Below are positions 45,199 to 54,229 of a DNA stretch of 64,000 nt, in pieces. How positions within the stretch are numbered: position 1 is the first letter of the stretch; each line of letters begins with the position of its first letter. The notes beneath the pieces are model-generated. The model did no database searches and was not told where the DNA came from. It worked only from the letters and a program-made list of their open reading frames with translations. Both the position numbers and the translations under genes were made by a program. The stretch comes from an uncultured Paracoccaceae bacterium (GTDB lineage: Bacteria; Pseudomonadota; Alphaproteobacteria; Rhodobacterales; Rhodobacteraceae): contig CANKZJ010000004.1 in NCBI GenBank assembly GCA_947488605.1, positions 248,001 to 312,000 of the forward strand, written 5' to 3'.

Positions 45199-46035
45199 AT
45201 GAATCACCTGACCTTATGGGGGGCAATACTTGCAGTTGCCCTGTGCGCATCTGCTGCAACTGCAGAGGTGGAACGGTTGCAACCTGATTTTACTTTCAAG
45301 CGGATTCCGCTGCCATCAGCCAGTTCTAGTGGGCGGATCACTGTCCAGATTGACCCCGAAGCACCACGCTTGGGTCCAATCTACGCTGATCCCGAACCGG
45401 AGGTCACCGTCACAACGGCGCCAGTAGCGCCACGGCAATCGACGGCGTTGGCTTGGTTTTGGACCGCAGTGTCACCGGATTTAGCTGGCGCAAGCCCGGC
45501 GCGTCTCGAACTAGCCATGAGTAAGATTAACAATCCGCCGGCTGGACAAGGTATCGCGGCGCCGAGGCTGCAGTCACTTCAAAACATCGCGACAGCGCAA
45601 GGCCTCAATATCCTGCGAGAAACTGTCGGCACGAATATCTCGCCTGCACTCGTTCTAGCGGTCATCGCGGTTGAAAGCGCTGGTCGAACTGACGCGGTCA
45701 GTTCAGCAGGGGCGCAGGGGCTCATGCAGCTTATGCCTGCAACAGCCAACCGTTTTGGCGTGACGGACAGCATGGTTCCAGCTGAAAACATCAAGGGCGG
45801 CGTTGCGTACCTTGGCTGGCTTCTTAACCACTTTGATGGTGACCCCTTGTTGGCGTTGGCTGGCTATAACGCAGGCGAAGGTAATGTGCGGCGTTATGAT
45901 GGGGTTCCGCCATTTGCAGAAACACGTGCTTATGTGCCCAAAGTCTTGGCCGCATGGCAAGTTGCCAAAGGGCTTTGCCAGACACCACCCGAATTGATAA
46001 CCGACGCTTGTGTTTTTAACGTAAACGGCATCTAG
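45199..46035 (+). CDS. lytic transglycosylase (SLT family)
   Basis: The 278-residue exported protein has a signal peptide (LWGAILAVALCASAATA), a proline-rich segment, and a C-terminal SLT domain with the catalytic Glu in VLAVIAVESAGRTDAVSSAG. The motifs AQGLMQLMPATANRFGV and LALAGYNAGEGNVRRYDG complete the fold. Such enzymes cleave peptidoglycan to let envelope machines through. It is divergent from the Tad pilin genes, so a supporting role in pilus assembly is plausible, but not shown. Its stop overlaps that of the next gene in TCTAGA. Confidence 0.9.
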   Translation: MNHLTLWGAILAVALCASAATAEVERLQPDFTFKRIPLPSASSSGRITVQIDPEAPRLGPIYADPEPEVTVTTAPVAPRQSTALAWFWTAVSPDLAGASPARLELAMSKINNPPAGQGIAAPRLQSLQNIATAQGLNILRETVGTNISPALVLAVIAVESAGRTDAVSSAGAQGLMQLMPATANRFGVTDSMVPAENIKGGVAYLGWLLNHFDGDPLLALAGYNAGEGNVRRYDGVPPFAETRAYVPKVLAAWQVAKGLCQTPPELITDACVFNVNGI

Positions 46036-46322
46036 ACCGAAAAAGCATCGGCCCATTCAGGATGCTTGCGACGCTGTGCGTTTACAAATGGGCATAAGGG
46101 GACGATCTGGAATCCCTTGCTTCTGGCGTCTGCGATCATTTCTTTCAGCATCATCAGGCCAATCCCTTCGCCTTCATGCCCGCTGGCAACCTGCGTGTGA
46201 TCTGCAATCTTGATCTTCGGCGACATGACAGAATAGGTCAGCTCACTCTGCCCTGAGGCATGCACTATATAATAGCGACCCTTAGACCCGTTTTCTTCGT
46301 GCATCACACTCAGATCAGACAA
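46032..46322 (-). CDS. small GNAT-like N-acetyltransferase (YjdJ type)
   Basis: The 96-residue product holds a reduced GNAT domain of the YjdJ/Gtn type. SELTYSVMSPKIKIADHTQV leads into the acetyl-CoA loop HEGEGIGLMMLKEMIADARS and PLCPFVNAQRRKHPEWADAF. These small proteins are uncharacterised or act on protein substrates. The start is a TTG at 46322 with GAGG 6 nt upstream, inside the end of scoB. An ATG at 46304 is the alternative. The convergent stop overlaps the lytic transglycosylase stop. Confidence 0.85.
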   Translation of the reverse strand: MSDLSVMHEENGSKGRYYIVHASGQSELTYSVMSPKIKIADHTQVASGHEGEGIGLMMLKEMIADARSKGFQIVPLCPFVNAQRRKHPEWADAFSV

Positions 46323-46938
46323 TCGTGGCCTCGGTCGCTGCGCGCAGCTCTTCTTCTGTCACGCCATCTGCGGTTTCAACGATCTTCAGGCCGCCGTCGA
46401 CAACATCAAGCACACCAAGGTTTGTAATAATCCGGTCCACGACTGCTTGGCCGGTCAGTGGTAGGGTGCATTCTTTCAGAACTTTGCTGACGCCATGTTT
46501 GTTCGTGTGATCCATCACGACGACAACACGGCCAACGCCAGCAACCAGATCCATAGCACCCCCCATGCCTTTGACCAGTTTCCCAGGGATCATCCAATTT
46601 GCCAGATCACCGTTTTCGGCAACTTCCATCGCACCAAGAATCGCCATTGCGATCTTGCCGCCACGGATCATGCCAAAAGACTGCGCACTATCAAAGTATG
46701 CCGTCTGCGGCAGTTCGGTGATCGTTTGCTTACCCGCGTTGATCAGGTCGGCGTCTTCTTCGCCCTCAATCGGGAAAGGGCCCATGCCCAACATACCGTT
46801 CTCGGACTGAAGCGTGACTTCAATGCCCTCTGGAATATAGTTCGACACCAAGGTCGGAATGCCGATGCCTAGGTTGACGTACCAGCCATCCTGAAGCTCT
46901 TGCGCGGCGCGTGCGGCCATTTGATTGCGATCCCACAT
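46315..46938 (-). CDS. scoB: 3-oxoacid CoA-transferase subunit B
   Basis: With ScoA it transfers CoA from succinyl-CoA to acetoacetate or a similar 3-oxoacid, allowing ketone-body and polyhydroxybutyrate use. The 207-residue product has the glutamate active site in LQSENGMLGMGPFP and the GIGIPTLVSNYIPEG segment. The ATG at 46938 follows the scoA stop by one base. Its AGGAG lies inside the end of scoA, so the subunits are coupled. The small GNAT gene overlaps its end. Confidence 0.93.
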   Translation of the reverse strand: MWDRNQMAARAAQELQDGWYVNLGIGIPTLVSNYIPEGIEVTLQSENGMLGMGPFPIEGEEDADLINAGKQTITELPQTAYFDSAQSFGMIRGGKIAMAILGAMEVAENGDLANWMIPGKLVKGMGGAMDLVAGVGRVVVVMDHTNKHGVSKVLKECTLPLTGQAVVDRIITNLGVLDVVDGGLKIVETADGVTEEELRAATEATIV

Positions 46939-46939
46939 C

Positions 46940-47635
46940 TTATGCGCTCCTCACTGTGCGTTGCTCAATCCGCTTTTCATGATCGCCTTGGATCAAACGG
47001 TGCACATAAATCCCCGGCAAATGAATGCTATCAGGGTCCAGCGACCCCGTTGGAACAATCTCTTCGACTTCCACAACACATGTCTTGCCGCACATCGCTG
47101 CTGGTGGGTTAAAGTTCCGTGCTGTCTTTCGGAAAACCAAATTGCCGGTCGCATCCGCTTTCCAAGCTTTCACAATGGCAAGATCGGCAAAGATACCTTC
47201 TTCCATGATGTAGGTCTCACCGTTGAAGTCTTTGTGCTCTTTACCATCAGCGATGACAGTACCAACGCCAGTCTTTGTATAGAAGCCCGGAATGCCACAG
47301 CCACCGGCGCGCATCCGTTCTGCTAAAGTCCCCTGCGGATTGAACTCCAGCTCTAATTCACCAGACAAATACTGACGCATAAACTCGGCATTTTCACCCA
47401 CATAAGAGCTGATCATCTTTTTGACCTGCCGGGTTTGCAGCAAAATCCCGATACCAAAGTCATCCACACCAGCGTTGTTTGACGCAAACGTCAGATCCTT
47501 GGTGCCTGCGTCTTTGATTGCATTAAGCAGAAGTTCAGGAATGCCACAAAGGCCAAAACCACCCGCAGCAATGAACATGCCGTCGTGAAGCAGGCCATCA
47601 AGGGCCGCCGCTGCGTTGGGATAGATCTTCTTCAT
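46940..47635 (-). CDS. scoA: 3-oxoacid CoA-transferase subunit A
   Basis: The 231-residue alpha subunit starts MKKIYPNAAAALDGLLHDGM and has FIAAGGFGLCGIPELLLNAI, NNAGVDDFGIGILLQTRQVK and the GGCGIPGFYTKTGVGT loop, all typical of ScoA/AtoD. The ATG at 47635 has GGAG 9 nt upstream; an in-frame TTG two codons earlier is less well placed. It forms one enzyme with ScoB. Confidence 0.93.
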   Translation of the reverse strand: MKKIYPNAAAALDGLLHDGMFIAAGGFGLCGIPELLLNAIKDAGTKDLTFASNNAGVDDFGIGILLQTRQVKKMISSYVGENAEFMRQYLSGELELEFNPQGTLAERMRAGGCGIPGFYTKTGVGTVIADGKEHKDFNGETYIMEEGIFADLAIVKAWKADATGNLVFRKTARNFNPPAAMCGKTCVVEVEEIVPTGSLDPDSIHLPGIYVHRLIQGDHEKRIEQRTVRSA

Positions 47636-47752
47636 GCGCAAAGTCTCCAGCGTTATTTGGACGTGTTGTGCCGATCTACAAAAGCAGAGTCAATAAATTG
47701 CCGCGATGCAGCAACCATTGCCAAATCTACCGTAAGACTTGCGAAGTTGGAC

Positions 47753-50350
47753 CTATGCCTTCTTCGCTGCGGTTTTCTTCTTGGCGGCAGGTTTCTTCTT
47801 TGCGGGTGCTTTCTTGCGGGCTGGCTTCTTCTTGCCCGCTTTCTCTGCACGTTCGTCAATCAAGTGCACGGCTTGCGCCATCGTCAATTCGGCTGGCTCA
47901 ATCGTGTCAGGGATCGTTGCGTTGATCTTCTCCCATTTCACGTAAGGCCCGTATTTGCCGTCAAAGATATTCACCGGACCACCCGCTTCTGGATGCTCAC
48001 CAAGCTCGTGGATAGGCACGGCGGCTTTCCCGCGCGCACCACGAGACGCCACTTTTTCTGCAAGCAGCTGAACAGCGCGGTTCATTCCAACGGTCCAGAC
48101 CTCATCGATACTCTCGAGATTGGCATTCGTGCCACCGCGGTGCGACGTGCTTTCAGCATGTTTAAGGTACGGACCATAGCGCCCAAGGTTGGCCCAAACA
48201 GTGACGCCATCCTCAGGATGCGGCCCCAACTCACGCGGCAGCGATAGCAGCATCAATGCTTGATCCAGCGTCACGTCTTCCGGCTCCCAGCCTTCAGGGA
48301 TACCTTGGCGTGGCGGCTTTTTGTTTTCTTCGGTCACTTCGCCGCGCTGGGCGTAGGGGCCAAATCGACCCTTAAAGATGCGAATTTCGTCGCCCTCATC
48401 AGTGCCAAGCAACTTGCCTTCTGGCGGAATAGCTGAGGCTTCGGCCTCGGGGTTTGGTGGGCCAAATGCGCGGGTATAGCGGCATTCAGGATAATTCGAA
48501 CAGCCAATGAACGCGCCGCCGGATCGCGCCGTGCGCATCGACAAACGGCCAGCCCCACAGTTGGGGCAAAGGCGCGGATCACCGCCGTCTTCTGTTGGTG
48601 GGAACAGATGTGGCTCTAAGACCTCATTGATCTTTTCCAACACTTCGGTGATGCGCAAATCGGCCGTTTCAGCAATCGCAGCCGAGAAATCGCGCCAGAA
48701 TTGGCTGAGCACTTTCTTATAATCGGCATTGCCGGCACTCACCTCGTCGAGCTGGTTTTCCAGATCAGCGGTAAAGTCGTAGCCGATGTATTTGCGGAAG
48801 TAATTCGTCAAAAAGGCGGTGACCAGCCGTCCCTTATCTTGCGGGAACAGGCGGTTCTTTTCTTTTTCAACGTAGCCACGATCCTGAATGGTTGTGACGA
48901 TCGACGCATATGTCGACGGCCGACCAATACCCAGCTCCTCCATCCGCTTAACCAAGGTTGCCTCGGTATAACGGGGCGGTGGTTGGGTGAAATGCTGCTC
49001 AGGATCGACAGATTTCTTGTCGGCTTTTTCGCCCTCTGCCAGCTGCGGCAGGCGTTTGTCATCGTCATCGACAACGCTGTCATCCTTGCCCTCTTCATAG
49101 ATCGCAATGAAGCCGTCAAAGATCATAACCTGTCCGTTGGCACGCAAAATGACTTGTTCGTCGGCACTGGTAATATCGACAACCGTCCGCTCTAGCCGAG
49201 CGGCAGCCATTTGGCTGGCCATCGTGCGTTTGTAGATCAGATCATAAAGCTTGCGCTGATCCGAATCCGCGATCTTCGCGTCTTCGGTGCTGACGTCCAT
49301 CTCCGTTGGGCGAATACATTCGTGCGCTTCTTGTGCGTTCTTGGCCTTATTTTTATAGATGCGCGGTTGATCGGGCAGGTAGTCCGCGCCAAACTTCGCC
49401 TTGATCGCATCACGCGTACCGGTCACCGCTTCAGGTGCCATATCGATGCCATCGGTCCGCATGTAGGTGATTAATCCAGCCTCATAGAGACGTTGTGCGA
49501 CGCTCATCGTTTGCCGTGCGCCCATGCCAAATTTGCGGCTGGCCTCTTGTTGCAGGGTCGAGGTCATAAATGGCGGGGACGGGTTGCGTGTTGCGGGCTT
49601 TGCTTCAACCGATTTCACGACCAGATCGCGCGAGTTAATCGCTTGAACCGCCAATTCGGCCTGTGTCGCGTTGCCAAGATCGAACTTGTCGAGCTTCTTG
49701 CCAGCAAGTGTCGTGAGGCGGGCCTCAAACGTCTGGCCGCGTGCAGATTGCAACAGTGCCTTTACGGTCCAGTATTCTTGATTGCGGAACGCTTCGATTT
49801 CCATCTCACGCTCGACGATGATGCGCAGACAAACGGATTGCACGCGTCCGGCCGATTTTGCACCCGGCAGTTTGCGCCATAAAACAGGAGACAGATTGAA
49901 ACCAACCAAATAGTCCAGCGCCCGACGGGCCAAATATGCCTCCACCAGCGGTTCATCGACTTGACGGGGGTTCGCCATCGCCTCGGTCACTGCGGATTTG
50001 GTGATTGCGTTGAAAACAACGCGACTAATGGGGGTGTCTTTCTTGATCGCTTTTTTCGCCAGCAACGCCTCGGTCAGGTGCCATGAAATTGCTTCACCTT
50101 CGCGGTCGGGGTCGGTCGCGAGGATCAGTTCATTGTCATTCTTGAGCGCGTCAACAATCGCCTTAATGTGCTTTTTGCTGTCTGACGCGATCTCCCATTT
50201 CATGTCGAAATCTTCGTCGGGCAGAACAGAACCGTCCTTGGGTGGTAGGTCCCGAACGTGGCCATAAGACGCAAGAACGGTATAATCACTCCCCAGATAA
50301 CCGTTTATTTTCTTCGCTTTAGCGGGGGATTCGACAACGACAACGGGCAT
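47753..50350 (-). CDS. topA: DNA topoisomerase I (type IA)
   Basis: TopA relaxes negative supercoils. The 865-residue product has the TOPRIM domain (VVVESPAKAKKINGYLGSDY and DPDREGEAISWH), the active-site Tyr in GLITYMRTDGIDM, and one C4 zinc finger (CPNCGAGRLSMRTARSGG, then GCSNYPECRYT). Further zinc-ribbon-like repeats (FKGRFGPYAQRG, WANLGRYGPYLKH, FDGKYGPYVKW) have lost their cysteines. The lysine/alanine tail (KKPARKKAPAKKKPAAKKK) is a likely DNA-binding extension. dprA lies 105 nt upstream on the same strand. Confidence 0.97.
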   Translation of the reverse strand: MPVVVVESPAKAKKINGYLGSDYTVLASYGHVRDLPPKDGSVLPDEDFDMKWEIASDSKKHIKAIVDALKNDNELILATDPDREGEAISWHLTEALLAKKAIKKDTPISRVVFNAITKSAVTEAMANPRQVDEPLVEAYLARRALDYLVGFNLSPVLWRKLPGAKSAGRVQSVCLRIIVEREMEIEAFRNQEYWTVKALLQSARGQTFEARLTTLAGKKLDKFDLGNATQAELAVQAINSRDLVVKSVEAKPATRNPSPPFMTSTLQQEASRKFGMGARQTMSVAQRLYEAGLITYMRTDGIDMAPEAVTGTRDAIKAKFGADYLPDQPRIYKNKAKNAQEAHECIRPTEMDVSTEDAKIADSDQRKLYDLIYKRTMASQMAAARLERTVVDITSADEQVILRANGQVMIFDGFIAIYEEGKDDSVVDDDDKRLPQLAEGEKADKKSVDPEQHFTQPPPRYTEATLVKRMEELGIGRPSTYASIVTTIQDRGYVEKEKNRLFPQDKGRLVTAFLTNYFRKYIGYDFTADLENQLDEVSAGNADYKKVLSQFWRDFSAAIAETADLRITEVLEKINEVLEPHLFPPTEDGGDPRLCPNCGAGRLSMRTARSGGAFIGCSNYPECRYTRAFGPPNPEAEASAIPPEGKLLGTDEGDEIRIFKGRFGPYAQRGEVTEENKKPPRQGIPEGWEPEDVTLDQALMLLSLPRELGPHPEDGVTVWANLGRYGPYLKHAESTSHRGGTNANLESIDEVWTVGMNRAVQLLAEKVASRGARGKAAVPIHELGEHPEAGGPVNIFDGKYGPYVKWEKINATIPDTIEPAELTMAQAVHLIDERAEKAGKKKPARKKAPAKKKPAAKKKTAAKKA

Positions 50351-50455
50351 GAGAATCCTTCACTGAAAATACGGTTCCTTTGAGCGGGCAAGATGTGTTG
50401 TCTGTTTGCCGAATGTCAATGAGGGGAAAAATCTTTGCGAATTTTTCTGCCTTCC

Positions 50456-51589
50456 TCAGACCACACGCGCCAGCAATCCACCGGAATGGCGCGTTATCTT
50501 CCCATCAAGTTCAAGGTCGACAAGAACAGGGGCGGCTTCTGTTGCATGGCGCCCAATGTCGCGCAACAACTGATCCTCTGCGATGGGTGCAGGTCCCAAA
50601 CGCGAAAGTATTTCTGAATGCAAAGCTGCCGTATCCCGCAGCGTGCGCTGTTTTGTGGGTGGCGCCGCAAGCGGCAGTTCCGCTTCAGGCGATGCAATAG
50701 GTGCCAACGCCTCGAACACGTCATCTGCACTGCGGACCAAAGTCGCACCATCGCGGATCAGCATGTTGCAACCCCAGGCGCGCGCATCAAAGGGGTGCCC
50801 GGGCACCGCAAAAACATCGCGCCCTTGGTCAAGCGCATTGCGCGCGGTGATCAAACTGCCGGATTTTGCTGCCGCTTCGACAACGACGACGGCCTGTGAA
50901 AGTCCCGATATGACCCGGTTGCGTCTGGGGAAATGGCGCGCTTGCGGCTGCAATCCCATCGGCATTTCAGATAAACGCAGCCCCGACTTAGCAATATCAT
51001 GCGCCAAGGTGGTGTTTTCAGCAGGGTATATGACATCAACGCCGCCAGCTTGAACGGCAACAGTGCCGCCTTTCAGCGCGCCCAGATGTGCCGCTGCATC
51101 AATGCCGCGCGCCAGCCCGGAGACAACAGCATACCCCTGCGCGGCCAACTCTTCGCCCAGCCGTTTTGCCATACGCGTCCCAAGAGATGACGCGTTTCTT
51201 GCCCCCACAAGTGCAATCATTGGCTTGTGCAAAAGTTCAATGTTTCCAAGGGCCCACAGAAGTGGTGGTGCATCATCGATATCGGCAAGTGCGGCTGGAT
51301 AGGCAGGCGTGCCCGCGATCAAAAGCCGCGCACCAGCCGCTTTCCCTGCCCGTAGTTCGGCATGAATCACGCCTTCGGGACAAATCTGATAATCTGTGAC
51401 GCCTGCGGCCCTTGCGACCTGAGGTACAGCCAGCAGTGCGTTCGCGGCATTACCATGCTCTGCGATAAGGCGATGATATGTCACCGCACCAACCCTGCGT
51501 GAACGCAACAGGCGGAGACGGTTGAACGTATCCTCTTCCGTGGTGGGGTGGAGTGGGGGGTGAGTGGAAGATAGGTATTTTCCGGTCAT
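50456..51589 (-). CDS. dprA: DNA-processing protein DprA
   Basis: DprA loads RecA on incoming single-stranded DNA during transformation. From the ATG at 51589 (GGAG 8 nt upstream) the 377-residue product has an N-terminal SAM-like domain (NRLRLLRSRRVGAVTYHRLI). The Rossmann-like DprA domain follows with ALVGARNASSLGTRMAKRL, GYAVVSGLARGIDAAAHLG and FPRRNRVISGLSQAVVVVEA. The C-terminal winged helix is GKITRHSGGLLARV. A longer frame into the region upstream lacks a match. It precedes topA, the usual alphaproteobacterial order. Confidence 0.94.
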   Translation of the reverse strand: MTGKYLSSTHPPLHPTTEEDTFNRLRLLRSRRVGAVTYHRLIAEHGNAANALLAVPQVARAAGVTDYQICPEGVIHAELRAGKAAGARLLIAGTPAYPAALADIDDAPPLLWALGNIELLHKPMIALVGARNASSLGTRMAKRLGEELAAQGYAVVSGLARGIDAAAHLGALKGGTVAVQAGGVDVIYPAENTTLAHDIAKSGLRLSEMPMGLQPQARHFPRRNRVISGLSQAVVVVEAAAKSGSLITARNALDQGRDVFAVPGHPFDARAWGCNMLIRDGATLVRSADDVFEALAPIASPEAELPLAAPPTKQRTLRDTAALHSEILSRLGPAPIAEDQLLRDIGRHATEAAPVLVDLELDGKITRHSGGLLARVV

Positions 51590-51707
51590 CCCGTTAACTC
51601 CGCCATGTTGCCCTTTGATACCTAAAGGCAGGAAGTTAACGAGTTCTGAATCAATTTTTATTGTTTTTGCATTGAATCTGAACAGCCGCCGGTTGTCCCA
51701 GAAACCT

Positions 51708-53129
51708 CTAGGCAGCCGCACCCCCGACTGTAAGCCCACCAATCATCAGACTTGGTTGGCCCACGCCAACAGGCACCCATTGGCCGGCTTTGCCGCAGTT
51801 TCCAATACCCGGATCAAGTGCGAGATCATTGCCGATGCCTCTAATCTGCTTGAGGGCCGTGGCCCCATCGCCAATCAGCGTCGCACCTTTGACGGGCGCA
51901 CCAACGACACCGTTCTTGACGCGGTACGCCTCGGTGCAGCTAAACACGAATTTGCCATTGGTGATGTCAACCTGACCGCCGCCAAAGCCGACGGCGTAAA
52001 TACCATCCTTAAGGTCGGCAACAAGCGCCTCGGGTTCCGCATCACCAGAAAGCATATAAGTGTTCGTCATCCGCGGCATTGGCGCATGCGCAAAGCTTTC
52101 GCGGCGACCATTTCCGGTTGGGGCAACGCCCATCAACCGCGCGTTTTGCCTGTCTTGCATATAGCCGACCAGCACACCGTCTTCGATCAAGGTGTTCTTG
52201 GCGCTGGGTGTGCCTTCATCATCAACGGTGATGGATCCACGGCGATCAGGGATCGTGCCATCATCCAGCACCGTCACACCTTTCGCGGCAATCTGTTCGC
52301 CCATCAGTCCAGCAAACGCACTCGATCCTTTGCGGTTAAAATCACCTTCAAGCCCATGACCAATCGCCTCATGCAGCAAAATTCCCGGCCAACCCGGCCC
52401 AAGCACGACGTCCATGACACCGGCCGGCGCAGGTTCTGCGTCCAAGTTCACCAATGCGATGCGCAAAGCCTCGCGCGTCACTGGTTCCCAGTTGTCGCGC
52501 CCGATCAGCCCGATCAACCCAGCGCGACCACCGCCGCCGGTACCGCCGCTTTCGCGGCGTCCGTTTTCTTCGACAATCACACTGATATTCAGACGCGACA
52601 TCGGGCGCGTATCGGTCACAAGCGTACCTTCGGGGCGCAGGATCAACACCTCTTGATGGGAGGCGGCAATGGTCGCCGACACCTGCACGACACGCGGGTC
52701 CAGAGCGCGCGCAAATTCATCAATTTCGCGCAGCAAGTCAATTTTCGCAGGGAACGTCGCCTGCAACATCGGGTCATCATCTGAGTAAAGCTTGCGGTTC
52801 GTGCCCGCAGGCCCATCGGCCATTGTGCCGCCGCCATCGCCGACAGCCAATCGCGCGGTCGATACCGCCCGTTTCAACGCATGTTCGTCGATCGTTGTTG
52901 AATGGGCATAGCCTGCAGTTTCACCGCGCACGGCACGTAAACCAAAACCCTCGGATGCATCAAAGCTTGCGGTTTTGATTCGACCATCATCAAAAGAAAT
53001 CACTTCCGATCTACGGCGTTCCAGGAAAAGCTCACCGTCATCAGCGCCTGCTGTCGCTTCGCGCAGCAAATTTAGGGCAGTGTCCTGATCGAGATTGGTC
53101 TCAAACGGGCGAAACGGGTCTGCGGACAT
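51708..53129 (-). CDS. tldD: metalloprotease TldD
   Basis: TldD is the zinc-binding subunit of the TldD/TldE heterodimer that degrades unfolded peptides and matures some peptide products. The 473-residue product has the HExxxH motif ILLHEAIGHGLEGDFNRKGS, the second metal region around MPRMTNTYML, and the N-terminal SFDDGRIKTASFDASEGFGL. TldE (PmbA) is not in the window. AAGGA lies about 9 nt before the ATG. It is divergent from coxB. Confidence 0.96.
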   Translation of the reverse strand: MSADPFRPFETNLDQDTALNLLREATAGADDGELFLERRRSEVISFDDGRIKTASFDASEGFGLRAVRGETAGYAHSTTIDEHALKRAVSTARLAVGDGGGTMADGPAGTNRKLYSDDDPMLQATFPAKIDLLREIDEFARALDPRVVQVSATIAASHQEVLILRPEGTLVTDTRPMSRLNISVIVEENGRRESGGTGGGGRAGLIGLIGRDNWEPVTREALRIALVNLDAEPAPAGVMDVVLGPGWPGILLHEAIGHGLEGDFNRKGSSAFAGLMGEQIAAKGVTVLDDGTIPDRRGSITVDDEGTPSAKNTLIEDGVLVGYMQDRQNARLMGVAPTGNGRRESFAHAPMPRMTNTYMLSGDAEPEALVADLKDGIYAVGFGGGQVDITNGKFVFSCTEAYRVKNGVVGAPVKGATLIGDGATALKQIRGIGNDLALDPGIGNCGKAGQWVPVGVGQPSLMIGGLTVGGAAA

Positions 53130-53312
53130 TGGGATTTTCCTTAAGTGGGATAAAAATTGTCACGGAAGCGTCCGTATGACGCAATAGGAGTTCTTGAGTT
53201 GTGCTTCAGGATATGGGACACGATGGCCCGAATACAATGGGATTCCGTCCGCAGCCCGAACGGGATAACCAGGGATATGCACCAACATGGTGCGATGAAG
53301 ATAGGGTACGAT

Positions 53313-54137
53313 ATGCGTTTGAACACCTTCGCGACGTCATTGTGGACGACAGCCGGTCTACTGATGGCAGGCACTGCCGCTACGGCACAGCAGATCGATC
53401 AAGAGCTTGAAATTGTTGGCCGTCCGGTCGACCGTGGCACGGGTTTTCAGCCGTCCGCGACAGAATTGGCACGCGATGTCGTCTGGCTCGACCATTGGCT
53501 GTTGATTATGTGTACGGTCATCACGCTGTTTGTGACAGCGCTGCTGGCGTGGGTCGCAATCCGCTACAACCATAAACGCAATCCGGAGCCTGCGACATTT
53601 ACCCATAATTCGCCGCTCGAGGTGGCTTGGACTGTTGTTCCGGTTATTATCTTGGTGTTTATTGGCGCGTTCTCGTTGCCAGTTCTGTTCAAACAGCAGG
53701 AAATTCCAGAGGCCGACATCACCATTAAAGTCACAGGATACCAATGGTATTGGGGCTACGAGTATGTTGACCACGGTGTAGAATTTGAAAGCTACATGCT
53801 GGCGCGCGACGAGCTAGAAGAGAATGGCTACAGCCAAGCAGAGTATCTTTTGGCCACTGACACAGCAGTGATTGTGCCAATTGGGGCGACCATTGTGATG
53901 CAGGTGACCGCCGCTGATGTGATCCACTCTTGGACCATCCCGGCGTTTGGCGTGAAACAAGACGCCGTTCCTGGTCGTCTTGCAGAACTTTGGTTCGCCG
54001 CAGAACGTGAAGGTATCTACTTTGGCCAATGCTCTGAGCTTTGCGGCAAAGACCACGCCTACATGCCGATCACCGTCAAAGTTGTGAGCCAAGAAACCTA
54101 CGACAAGTGGTTGGCCGAAGCGACTGGCACTTCCTAA
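53313..54137 (+). CDS. coxB: cytochrome c oxidase subunit II
   Basis: Subunit II carries the CuA centre of the aa3-type oxidase. From the ATG at 53313 (AGGG 6 nt upstream) the 274-residue product has a signal peptide (LWTTAGLLMAGTAATAQQ), two transmembrane helices (WLLIMCTVITLFVTALLAWV and VAWTVVPVIILVFIGAFSLP), and the aromatic patch GYQWYWGYEY. The CuA ligands lie in VIHSWTIPAFGVK and GQCSELCGKDHAYMPI. In-frame ATGs further upstream (53295 and others) are possible, but a hairpin (GCACCA-ACA-TGGTGC, 53279-53293) would block them. It opens the cox operon. Confidence 0.95.
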   Translation: MRLNTFATSLWTTAGLLMAGTAATAQQIDQELEIVGRPVDRGTGFQPSATELARDVVWLDHWLLIMCTVITLFVTALLAWVAIRYNHKRNPEPATFTHNSPLEVAWTVVPVIILVFIGAFSLPVLFKQQEIPEADITIKVTGYQWYWGYEYVDHGVEFESYMLARDELEENGYSQAEYLLATDTAVIVPIGATIVMQVTAADVIHSWTIPAFGVKQDAVPGRLAELWFAAEREGIYFGQCSELCGKDHAYMPITVKVVSQETYDKWLAEATGTS

Positions 54138-54141
54138 TAAC

Positions 54142-54167
54142 GTAGGGCGGGTCAAGACCCGCCTTAC
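54142..54167 (+). terminator. stem-loop between coxB and ctaB
   Basis: GTAGGGCGGGTC (54142-54153) pairs with GACCCGCCTTAC (54156-54167) through 12 positions with one G-T pair. No strong T-run follows (CTTCTACT). It could end a coxB-only transcript or protect its 3' end, so that subunit II is made in excess over CtaB. It also resembles dispersed GTAGGGCGGG-type repeats. Confidence 0.45.
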
Positions 54168-54229
54168 CTTCTACTAAGGTTCAATCTTGTAAAGTGGGCC
54201 GCAAACCCACCCCTTTTTGAAGGCCCGGC

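Noticed and set aside
47000-47010. FNR-like TTGGATCAAAC
   Set aside because: Only a half site, inside scoA coding sequence.
51564-52784. 406-codon plus-strand frame over tldD and the dprA upstream gap
   Set aside because: Covers tldD antisense; composition is typical of a shadow frame and TldD motifs are clear on the other strand.
53157-53312. 52-codon N-terminal extension of coxB
   Set aside because: No family match; the signal peptide begins at 53313 and a hairpin lies just upstream.
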